The position numbers and the translations under genes were made by a program. 64,000 bases of DNA, from the NCBI GenBank assembly GCA_021464245.1, contig JADCRB010000019.1, positions 1,612,001 to 1,676,000 on the forward strand. Direction: 5' to 3'. Below, in pieces: positions 34,724 through 44,476 of this stretch; the first letter of the stretch is position 1, and each line of letters opens with the position of its first letter. This DNA is from Carallia brachiata. Taxonomy: Eukaryota; Streptophyta; Magnoliopsida; Malpighiales; Rhizophoraceae. The notes below the pieces were generated by a model. It was not told the DNA's origin. It was given only the letters and a program-made list of their open reading frames with translations, and made no database searches.

Positions 34724-35115
34724 TTGTGCTCACAAATGAGGGATCTATCAATTGAGGACTCCAAAGCACTTCATTTCTTCACTCAGTACCTGCATGAGCA
34801 GCCAACACAAGCAAGCAGGCAGCAAAGCTTGGGTCACCCTTTGAGGAGCGTTTTCAAAGGTCTGAAAGTTATAGCAGTCAAGATATTGAATCTAAGGAGG
34901 GAGATTGAACTCCTGAAAATGAAAGAGGAAATTACAATCAAGGCTTATGTCTTCAAGTTAGTTGAATTTATGAATCAAATAAAGTTGCAAGGAAAAGACC
35001 CACTAATCGGATGAAAGCATTGTGGATGAATTGTTGATCAGTTTGTCTCCCAGATTTGAATCCAGAGTTTGGAAGAAAAGAAGAGTCAAAGGATCTTTTT
35101 AAGCTCAGTCATAAG
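34724..35115 (+). pseudogene. Copia gag (UBN2-type) fragment
   Basis: The plus frame has the gag block Lys-Val-Ile-Ala-Val-Lys-Ile-Leu-Asn-Leu-Arg-Arg-Glu-Ile-Glu-Leu-Leu-Lys-Met-Lys (near 34865-34925) and Asn-Gln-Ile-Lys-Leu. It stops at 35012-35014. The family continuation (Asp-Glu-Ser-Ile-Val-Asp-Glu-Leu-Leu, then Ser-Leu-Ser-Pro-Arg-Phe-Glu-Ser) follows in the next frame, so a frameshift lies near 35005. No LTR, zinc knuckle or pol is beside it. It sits between two convergent genes. Confidence 0.7.
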
Positions 35116-35620
35116 ATCATTAGATCCCTATAGGCACCTGAGCAAAATTCTAGTTCTGCACTAACTAATACACTATTATGGACAAAATCTCAACCGCTAT
35201 TTCACTCTCACCCAAGCTTGACTAAAAAAAGAGTGTTCTAATGTACAAACTCTCTCACTGTCGCTTTGGGAAAGGGTTAAATATACACAACCTTACCTTT
35301 ATTTTTCACAAAAAAGATTGAAAAGGTTGTTCTACCACTTGAACTTGACTTCCAATTCTCAATAAAATAACTTTACTGTTACACCAAAGGCGACCCAATA
35401 TACGAGACTCGCCCCAACAAGGCTAACCAAACGAAATTCTATCCATCTCAAAGTTCAAACAAATGAAAAGAATTGATTATCTCATCCATTTCACAGTTAT
35501 GATAATTATGGGGACCAAAAGATACATGGACATAAAATTTGAGAAAGAAAGTTCTGAATTGCACATCATTTTGAAATAGACAATTCGAAACCAATGCTGT
35601 TGAGTCCACTCATAGATATT
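35116..35620. other. 3' flank of the NQR gene
   Basis: No coding frame. On the minus strand this should include the NQR 3' UTR directly below 35621. An AT-rich stretch with no recognisable element fills the rest. Confidence 0.4.
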
Positions 35621-38186
35621 TTAGCACTTATCTTTGAGTCGCAAAGTAAACGCATGCAAGCTTAAAAGAACTTGCTTTAGTTTTTCCTTAGCCTCTGGAT
35701 CAATCAAGTTGCCATCCTTGTCAAATTTTGCAGGAGGTGCAAATGCATTCAGGAAGAATTCAGGTTTGTTGATAAAATGAAGGTCGAGATAAACACCGAT
35801 CTGGCGAAGATGATACTGCGATCGCCCACCACCAAAACCACCTCCAGCACTTACCATAGCAGCAGATTTGTCAGCCCAACAGTTTGGTGGCCTAGATGCC
35901 CAATCAATGGCATTTTTTAAAGGTGCTGACAAAAACGAGGAAAAACAAAAGCAGCGGCAGATCAAAAGATGTAATCTTTAGAAAAATACAGGTTATGCTA
36001 GTAACAAAAGAAACAACTTCTAACTTGAACAAAAAAATAAAAAGAAATTAAATAAATAACTTCTAATTTTTTGAGTAGATGAATTTTAGGTGTGGTGAAC
36101 TGTGAAGGTCCTTGATTTTCAAAATTAACAGCACCTGTCTAGCTAAATTAGGCAGTGCATACAAATTTCCTAATTCCCGGCAGCTTGGCAATTCATATAG
36201 TATTCCAGGCACCTTAGTAGCATTCTGAAAGACGTTAACGCAATCTAAAGGAGCAGAAGATGTTTCATGAAAAAAGGTCTAATAGAAGCTCAAATGCCAA
36301 GTCTTGTGAGAAACAATTTGATACTCCTACTAGTTAGTCTCGAACTGGTGATTCCTGCCTTACATTCACTAAGCTCTAAATGCATCTTTTAACCGTGTCC
36401 TGCATGCATTTCCTGCAGAAATTGGACAATGACAAAGTTCACTCGTCTAAATTTATCTAACCGAACACTACGTTTAGGTTAAAATCCCTACCCCAGGACA
36501 GCCTGGAAGTTAAAATTTACGCCCAACAACTATGCAATAATTGGCTAGAGTTTATAAAAAGAAAGAAAGAACACAAGAAACAGCCTTCTGATAGATGTCC
36601 TCTGTGTATGCCTCCACTACAACCGTTCCAAGAAAAGCTTGATAACTTTGAGTCTTTCAACAAGTTGCTAAGATAAGTAAGCTAACGGAGATTCAAAAAG
36701 CAAAATTCGTAGCAACTATGAAAAATAGTAAGCAAGGTAATAATTAGGACATATCTTTGCAATCTAAATTTGTATTCCATGGAATCAAAATGGGGTCTAC
36801 TGCAGCTAAAGGAAGGAAGTGATAGCTTACGCACTTAAAACCCATCCTGTTATCAGCCTCCAGTAACAGACAGCTGGGGTTCATTTTTTCCCACTTTTTT
36901 GCTTTTCAACGTTGCCATAAAGGAACAATAACTAATCTGATCCCTAATTCTCACAATAATAAAAGTTAGAAAAGCAAAATTTTACAATTTCTAATGTATT
37001 CCATAATTCTATAGTAAATTCTAATTGTATTCACTCAATACATGTCGCGGGATAGGAAGAAAGGGAAACAAAGGTCTAGACAGTCCTGCATCAAATTCAA
37101 ATCTTATCATATGGCTTCCCAGTAATAGGGAATTTAACTAATAACGCTGTACTTTTTCCTTATAGTTCCTTCCAATAATCAATGCTATACAAACAAAACT
37201 TGTCCTTTAAGCATGTAAAAACTTTCTTTAGTGTAAACCGTAAGGTATGCAAGCATATCAAGTTTGTCTCCTGAGGTACAGTCTAATGGATTCAAGTTCT
37301 TTTATCAAACCGAAGAAGAATAAGGAAGAGCTAATTTCAGTTGCATAGCTGCCTCGTCCCATTAACAAGTTGTAAGGAATATGATAGAAAAAAGGAACAA
37401 AGAAAGAAAGAAGAATTACCATTGAAAGAAAAAAAATATATGTATATGCAGAGAGTTTAAAGATGTGTGTGTGTCTATCAACCTATGTATGGTGAAAGGG
37501 AGAAGGGGTACCGGTGACCGAGTAATTGTACTCTGGCGAGGCCAAAAGGACACTGTCGGCCTCAAGAATCTTTTTCCTGAAAGCTTCAACGATTGGTGGG
37601 TAAGTACCGTCTACTTCAAGATCAGTATTTAGCATTGGCAGGGGAGATATGTCTAAGTATTCAATTTGCAAACCCGGAACTGATCCCTTGCTAATCTCAA
37701 TTGCTACAAAGACAACAGAATACACCAAACTAATACATCAAAACCACACAAATCAAACCCAACTCACAAATCAAAGCACAGATTACGACTTTCTACAAGA
37801 TTCACTAAGTAAACAATTAACTAACAAATGAAAAGGGGTGCAGCTGAGTAAAGAATTGTACCCTCAAATCAAACCCAACTCACAAATCCAAGCAAAGATT
37901 ATTACTTTTTTCAAGTAACACTGAAGACAAAGAATACACCAGACAAATACATCAAACTACACAGACCCAACTCACAAATCAAAGCAAAAATTACAACTTT
38001 TTACAAGAATAACTAAGTAAAGAAAAAATTAATTAACAAATGAAAAGGGGGTGCAGTTGAATGAGTAAAGAAGTGTATCATTGTCGTACCAGCACGAAGG
38101 AGGCCACGATTGAATGACCCTTTTCGGAGAGACCCACAAAGGGCTGCCACCTTAAACACCGGATTTGCTGCTGCCACTGCCTCCAT
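35621..38186 (-). CDS. NQR: NADPH:quinone oxidoreductase (FMN-dependent, flavodoxin-like), three exons
   Basis: Exons on the minus strand: 38186-38090, 37703-37512, 35925-35621; 197 residues, close to the plant NQR length. The enzyme reduces quinones by two electrons using NADPH and FMN, avoiding semiquinone radicals; family members are soluble. Domain: NADPH-dependent FMN reductase fold. The FMN phosphate loop Gly-Ser-Leu-Arg-Lys-Gly-Ser-Phe-Asn-Arg-Gly-Leu is at 18-29, Pro-Glu-Tyr-Asn-Tyr-Ser at about 88-93, followed by Gly-Ala-Pro-Leu-Lys-Asn-Ala-Ile-Asp-Trp (97-106), and a glycine-rich loop Gly-Gly-Gly-Phe-Gly-Gly-Gly-Arg at 125-132. Both introns are GT-AG and in phase 1; intron 2 is about 1.6 kb. 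The start is the ATG opening Met-Glu-Ala-Val. It is convergent with the MFSD12-like gene. Intron 1 holds a local duplication. Confidence 0.92.
37707..38080. repeat. Local duplication in NQR intron 1
   Basis: The block with AATACACCA(A/G)AC, AATACATCAAA, CCCAACTCACAAATCAAAGC and AACAAATGAAAAGGGG, then GTGCAG, occurs at about 37717-37860 and again at about 37932-38080, offset by roughly 215 bases. A shorter partial copy lies between them (about 37862-37910). The copies differ by scattered substitutions and the exon boundaries are intact. Confidence 0.75.
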
Positions 38187-38738
38187 CTCACTGTCTGCAA
38201 TGATTGTTTCCTTTCTTTTCGGAGATGGTCTCCTTGTCGTCTTATGCTTTTTTGTTCATGGGAATTTGTTATATATAAAGTTAGTTGTAAAACAGAAGCA
38301 ATTTTTAATTGAACGAAAAAGTGGGACGCGTAATTTACGACGTAATTGATCGATTTTTTATTTTTTTATAAACACTAAACAGATGCTTAATATTTATAAA
38401 AAAAAAAATTTTATTTTTTTTAATATTAAGATTTTAATTATAGAATAAAAGTGGTCAATTATAATACTTAAATTCCGCATCTCACCTTTTTCTTATTTCT
38501 TTTTTTTCTGTTTTAATTTAATATTTTTTATTTTTAATAAATATAATTTATTTATAATTTTACATTATTATAAATAAGTCTATTTAAAATAAAAAATAAT
38601 AAAATAAACTTGTGTGTTATGAGAATAGTAATAACTAATGAGTTATAGTCACTTAAAATACGAATAAAAATATCAACTAGTAAAGAAGATGGCTACTTAT
38701 ATTGAAAACCATGAAATTTGAAGTCACTTGTGAATTTG
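38187..38738. other. Promoter side of the NQR gene
   Basis: Bases 38187-38300 probably hold the leader and promoter (minus strand). Beyond 38340 the DNA becomes very AT-rich. A plus frame at 38110-38349 is antisense to exon 1 and is not a gene. Bases 38739-38746 (ATCTTATC) are the left target copy of the next element. Confidence 0.45.
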
Positions 38739-38746
38739 ATCTTATC

Positions 38747-39478
38747 TAGAGCTGCAAATGAGTCGATCTGAATCGAGTTTTATGTTATTCAAATTTGATT
38801 TGGTAGAAATTTGTTTGAGCTTGAGCTCGACCAGAGTTTGACTCGAGTTTGACTGGAACTTTCATTTTAAAACTTGAGTTTAATTTTATAAAATTTTATC
38901 AAACTCAACTCGAGTTTAAGTTACACTCGAATTTGATTTTAAATTTTAAGTTTGATTTAATAAAATTTTATCAACCTCAACCTCAATTCATTTATTAAGA
39001 GTTTTTTTATAATCTTAAAAATAAATTAGGTTTAAACTCAATATCAAATTCAAAATTGGCTCCATACCTAACTTAGCTCTAGAACAATTAGAAAATCTCT
39101 TATCTTCATCACACGTCAAAACCTCCATTCTCAATATAAAATTCAACTATATTAAGGTCGTGAAGATCAAATTAGTAATTTAATATTGGTTCAAATAAAC
39201 TTCTAATGATATATTTAACAAGTTTTAAACAAATTTTAAATAATATATTTATCGAAATTTAGATGAGTTTTAAATAATAAATTTATCAAGTTTTAAATAA
39301 GTTATTCACAAGTTTAAATGAACAAAACCCACGTTCGTTTAATTTTGACTTTTAAAATAAACAAATTTGACATTAAGACTTAAGTATTGTTTGATTAAAT
39401 AAATAAAAGAGTTCTAGCAAACTCTAATCAAATTGAGTATTAAACTTTTAAAGAACGTTTGATTCGTTTATAGTCCTA
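38747..39478. mobile_element. hAT-like non-autonomous element
   Basis: 732 bases with imperfect terminal inverted repeats: TAGAGCTGCAAATGAGTC at the left and, read from the right, TAGGACTATAAACGAATC. The flanks ATCTTATC and ATTTTAGC match at six of eight bases, an old 8-bp duplication. The interior repeats the motif family CTCGAGTTT/AAACTCGAG, giving internal inverted similarity. No transposase. Confidence 0.6.
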
Positions 39479-39486
39479 ATTTTAGC

Positions 39487-40744
39487 TTTTAAAATTTTTT
39501 ATTATAAACCATATATGACATTGCAAACTCTCCCTTAATGCGTATTGTATTGTATATTTATATTTTTCAGTCGTGGTAATAATGCGACATATATTTTTTT
39601 TCATTAATTTGAGTTCTCGCTAAGAGCAACCTATGTATACGTATTGTTTCCATACAAATAATTTGAGCATTTTTTTTATAACTCGAAGTAAAAATTTTGT
39701 GATAATTGAGTGTGTTTTCATTCACTCGATTAAAATTTAAATTCTTTTGTTGCACTCCCTCCCTCAGCAATAAATGAGAGTGTTGAGTTGAAATCTTGGT
39801 TACATTCAGTAATCAATGTAATTTGATGTTAAAAAAGTTTACTGGGAGTCATCACTATTTAAGTTTTGAGTCCTCGTTGTAAGAGAAGTTGAATTAAAAG
39901 TAAACGAATCACTCTTAACCTAAATTTATAATAACTAACATCATTATAACGCCCCTTTTACAGTTAAGCAAGGTTACCAATGTTTTCCAGTCTCCCTTTC
40001 CTGTGCTCCTATATCTTTATCTCCTGTCTTCCCCAGGAACATTCTCAAGTATGGTGATAAGCAAATTAATTACAATATAATCAGGGGCGAATTCCCGATT
40101 AATAACGTATAGTGGCAGTTTAGAAGAACAAAAAATTTCAGTAGCACATGCAACTTTTTTTTTTTTTTAATCTGTTGAATGGTAATACAAAGAGATGTTA
40201 ATAAACAACGAACTCAATTCAAACTAGGGGAAGATGTTAACCATTTCAAGTATACAATAAAAAAATTTGAACTTTTTTTAGGCTTAAAAAAACTAAATAT
40301 TCTGGGGGTTCAAATGTAACAAAATATTGCAATTTTTTGATGAGGACGACTACGTAGCTTACACAATCAGCGCCTCAATTGCCACACGGACAGGTGGCAG
40401 GCAACAATTCGTCAAGCATGTGGAGGATGTTTTTGTCTTTTCAATTGAAAAATGCTATAATAAAATTTATACAAAAAGGGTAAAATAGGGTTTTAAAAAA
40501 ATAACTTAATTAATTTTAAATTACATTCTCTGCAACTTTGCATCTCTCTCTCCTCAAGCTCTTTCATAAATCCCGTGAGCCAAAAATTTAAGAACTCTAA
40601 TGAATTTTTTTTAAACTTGTTTTTTGGAAGGAGGCTTACAGTTTGGTTGTTATTATGAACACCAGCAATACAATCCAAGAGAAAATTGTGGTATAAAGAT
40701 GATGACAATTGCACGAAAAATCAAGAATAGAGGGAGAGGCGCTT
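39487..40744. other. AT-rich intergenic region
   Basis: No gene recognised. Short frames on the minus strand at 39567-39770 and 40493-40714 lack family similarity. The right end, about 40700-40744, may include decayed sequence of the carrier pseudogene that follows. Confidence 0.4.
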
Positions 40745-41309
40745 GGTGGCAGTGAAAGCAAAAGCTCAAGCCATAAATCCACAAATCAGAAATGATGAAG
40801 AGAAGGTTGTGGACTCTATTATAGTTTCTAAGCTCTCTAAATCTTTCAATGCCTATTGCAGGTTTGCTTCTCTTCGACTCTCTATTGCTATTATTTCACT
40901 CAATTGTAGTAAAGATTGAACTTTTTTTTTTTGTTTTTTTTTACGAATTTTTTACTTCTCTCCCTTACCATTTTTAGTCAATTAATAAGCATTTTCTAAT
41001 CAAATATTTCACTTTTAAAACTCTTTTTTTTTTTTTTTGGAAACTGAACTTTTGAGCTTGGCGAGCAGAAGTCTTTTTGAGCATATCCAGATGATTGCGG
41101 GACTGAGAGGCTCAAAGGTTTTTGGATAGGGAATTTAGTCAATATTGTGTGCACTGTGCACTTCAAGTCCATTAATTTATACTAATGATACTGTACAAAA
41201 ATTGGCTTTAAAATAGTCTGGGAATGAGGAAGCCACTAAATTGAAGAGGTTTGTGGCTATTGCTGCTCCTGGAATAACTGCCACATTACTTTGCTTGCCT
41301 ATGGACACT
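40745..41309 (+). pseudogene. BTL-type mitochondrial adenine-nucleotide carrier pseudogene
   Basis: Three successive pieces match the plant BTL branch of the mitochondrial carrier family. At 40745-40863 there is the matrix-side segment with Val-Ala-Val-Lys-Ala-Lys and Asn-Asp-Glu-Glu-Lys-Val-Val-Asp. At 41055-41180 there is Gly-Glu-Gln-Lys-Ser, then Phe-Glu-His-Ile-Gln-Met-Ile-Ala and Gly-Asn-Leu-Val-Asn-Ile, readable only with at least two frame changes. At 41217-41309 there is Ser-Gly-Asn-Glu-Glu, Arg-Phe-Val-Ala, Gly-Ile-Thr-Ala-Thr-Leu-Leu-Cys-Leu-Pro-Met-Asp-Thr, ending at a GT donor. A stop (TAG, 41214-41216) precedes the last piece. The carrier signature Pro-Met-Asp-Thr is intact, but the C-terminal half is absent and no later exon was found. 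Confidence 0.75.
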
Positions 41310-42147
41310 GTAAGTTGCAAAATGAACTCGCTTAATCTCAATGATTTTCTCGCTATATATAGATCTTATAAGGCTGTAACTTTGTAAGAACATGTTTGAG
41401 TCTCTAGAAGAGTATCTTGGTGATAACATTTGTGCTTATCCCCTAATTTGTTTGATATGTCATATACTTTCTTCTTGGAATTTATTGCTGGGTGGGCAAG
41501 AAGGGAAAGAGAGCTTTAAAAGCAATTAAGTTTGGGGGTTAGTAGTACTGGACACTTATACTTATTAGCTACAGTCACTAGTTAAATCTCTACCCTCCAT
41601 AAACAAGTGGATCGATTATAAGGGCCAATGTTTGTTTTTTTTGAGCAATATAAGAGCCAATGTTGGCGCTGCACATTTTCAAGCGGGAAACCTTTTGTAA
41701 ATTGAAATTGCTCCTTATTTCATTTAAATGCCACTGCACTCGTATACTATATGCTAAATTGCATTCGTTTTGTATGATCAGTGGTAGATGTAAAAAACAT
41801 TTTTAGAGGGAACAATTATCATATGTATAAATACATTAACAAAAATTAATATAAAAACTGATACAGAAAATTTATTAATTATTGTAAATTGTTAATATTG
41901 TTATTATCTCTTGTCAATTTAAATGTTTTAAACTTTTTTTACTACTATTAAAACATATTTTAATATACTTTCGTATTTAATTATTCATAGCAACAAATTT
42001 TTACCTCCAATGGTTATAGTCAGGGAAATATGAACTAAATTTAATAACAACATACATTTTTAGATATACACAAAGCTTTTAAAGATTGTTTTCTTCTTAA
42101 TAAAAATAACGGGTAATACTTTGTATCATTAAAACAAGTATTTGCGC
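41310..42147. other. Intergenic region left of the tandem array
   Basis: Begins as the would-be intron of the carrier pseudogene and becomes AT-rich. No exon, element or RNA recognised. Confidence 0.45.
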
Positions 42148-44476
42148 AAATGACTGTTTCGTGTCTGCCACATACGACAACAAATCAAAATATAGGATAA
42201 GATTAAATTATATGACACATACAGAAAATTATGTGACACTTTTTACAAGCCATTAACAAAATTTTTATAATTCATGGTAAATCTTGTCATATATTTTACA
42301 TGATATGTCATAAAATTTTTGCTTTATATCATATATTTTTTTAATTATGTCATACATTACGTTCACTAAATGGCCACTTTAAGTGCAGCTAAAAGTTTAT
42401 CTCATTACATATTTACTTGCATCATGCTTTCAGCTTCTATGTATCACAATATGAACGCATTTATGAACTTACAATATTTATTATTTTGGTATCTTATCAA
42501 TGGTCACAATATTTACGTCAGATTACTTATTTTCTTTCTCTAGTACCACTACATGACTGTCTTTTAAATGACTGTTTCTTACCTGTCACATACGACAAAA
42601 AGTAAAAATATATCACAAGATTGAGAATTATATGACACATACTAAAATTATATGACACTTTTCACAGGCCATTAACAAAATTTTTATAATTTCGGTAAAT
42701 CTTGTATATATTTTACATGAGATGCCATATAATTTGTCCGTTATATCACAATTTTTTATTTATGTCATACATTACGTTCGCCAAATGGTCATTTCAAGCG
42801 CAGCAAAAAGTTTATCTCATTACATATTTACTTGCATCATACTTTCAGCTTCTACGTATCACAATATGTATGCAGTTATGCGTTTACAATATTTATTTTT
42901 GTTTCTTATCAATGGTCACAATATTTATGTCAGATTATTCTTTTTTCTTTCTCAGTACCACTACAGTTGTCTTTTAAATGACTGTTTCTTACCTGTCACA
43001 TACGACAAAAGTAAAAATATATATACATATTGAGAAATTATATGACACATACTTAAAATTATATGACACTTTTCACAGCCATTAACAAACTTTTTATAAT
43101 TTCTGGTAAATCTTGTCATATATTTTACATGAGATGTCATATAATTTGTCCTTATATCATTTTTGTTTTTTTATGTCATACATTACGTTCGCCAAATGGC
43201 CACTTCATGCGCAGCCAAAAAGTTTATCTCATTACATATTTACTTGCATCATACTTTCACCTTCTCCGTGTCACAATATTGATGCATTTATGTAATTACA
43301 ATATTTATTATTTTGGTATCTTATCAATGGTCATAACATTTAGTTCAGATTAATTCTTTTTTTTTTCTCCAGTACCACTACATGACGGTCCTTTAAATGG
43401 CTGTTTCGTGCTTGCCACATATGACAAAAACTCAAGATATAGGACATGATTGGGAAATTATATGACAGATATGAAATTATATGACACTTTTAACAAGCTA
43501 TTAACAAAAAAATTTTTATAATTCCTGGTCAATCTTGTCGTATTTTACTTTAGATGTTATATAATTTATCCGTATATTTTTTATTTATGTCGTATATGAC
43601 ATTTGCCAAATAGGCACTTCAAGTGCAGCAAATAAGTTTATCTCATTATATTTACTCGCATCATGCTTTCAGCTACTACTTATTACAATATATACGCATT
43701 TATGGGACAATAAGGTTTATTATTTTGGTATCTTACCAATGGTCACAACATTTACTTCATATTATTTCTTTTCTTTCTCCAGTACCACTACATGGTTGTC
43801 TTTTAAATGACTGTTTCGTGTCTGCCACAATGACAACAAGTCAAAATATAGAACAAGATTGGGAAATTATATGACACACACAGAAACTTATATGACACTT
43901 TTTACAAGCCATTAGCAAAACATTTTATACTTCCTACTCAATCTTATCATATATTTTACGTCCATTATATCGTCTATTTTTCCAATTATGTCGTATATGA
44001 CATTTGCCAAATGGGCACTTCAAGCGCAGCCAAAAAGTTTACCTCCTTCCATATTTACTTGCATTATGTTTTTAGCTACTACTTATCATACTACGTACGC
44101 ATTTATACGATTACAATGTTTTTATTTTGGTATCTTATTAATTGTCACAACATTTATTTCACATTAATTATTTTCTTTCTCCAGGCCCACTATGACTGTC
44201 CTTTAAATGGTTGTTTCGTGTCTGACACATATGACAAAAAGTGAAAATATAGGACAAGATGATAAATTATATGACAAATAAGGAATATTATATGACACTT
44301 GTAACAAACCATTAACAAAAAAATTTTATTATTCCTCGTCAATCTTGTGTATATTTTACTTTACATGTCCTATAATTCCTCAATTATATCATACATTTTC
44401 ATTTATGTCATATAATTTCCTTCTACTATTTATATTTTGCTCGTATTAATAACCATGAAACAACCATTTAAAGAAC
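42148..44476. repeat. Tandem array of a unit of about 410 bp, more than five copies
   Basis: The marker AAATG(A/G)(C/T)TGTTTC occurs at 42148, 42566, 42976, 43395, 43805 and 44205, spacings of 418, 410, 419, 410 and 400 bases. The blocks between recur in the same order: CACATACGACAA, paired ATTATATGACAC, CCATTAACAAAATTTTTATA, TTACGTTCGCCAAATGG, AAAAAGTTTATCTCATTAC, ATATTTACTTGCATCAT, ATGGTCACAA and CAGTACCACTACATG. The last unit fades after about 44420, and a reversed copy of the marker (CATG then AAACAACCATTTAAAGAAC) closes the region at 44454-44476. Many units carry AAATTATATGACA with its mirror TGTCATATAATTT about 70 bases on (43056-43068 and 43135-43147). No coding capacity. It is a young satellite-like array or the repeat-rich interior of an unclassified DNA element. 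Confidence 0.9.

Noticed and set aside
42417..44244. Series of hydrophobic, Tyr/Ile-rich open frames of 60-103 codons on the plus strand
   Set aside because: They are the same non-coding repeat unit translated over and over; their frames shift between units and no start or domain is conserved.
42148..44476. CRISPR-like interpretation of the regular repeats
   Set aside because: The unit is about 410 bases with homology over its full length and no unique spacers, and the genome is a plant nuclear one.
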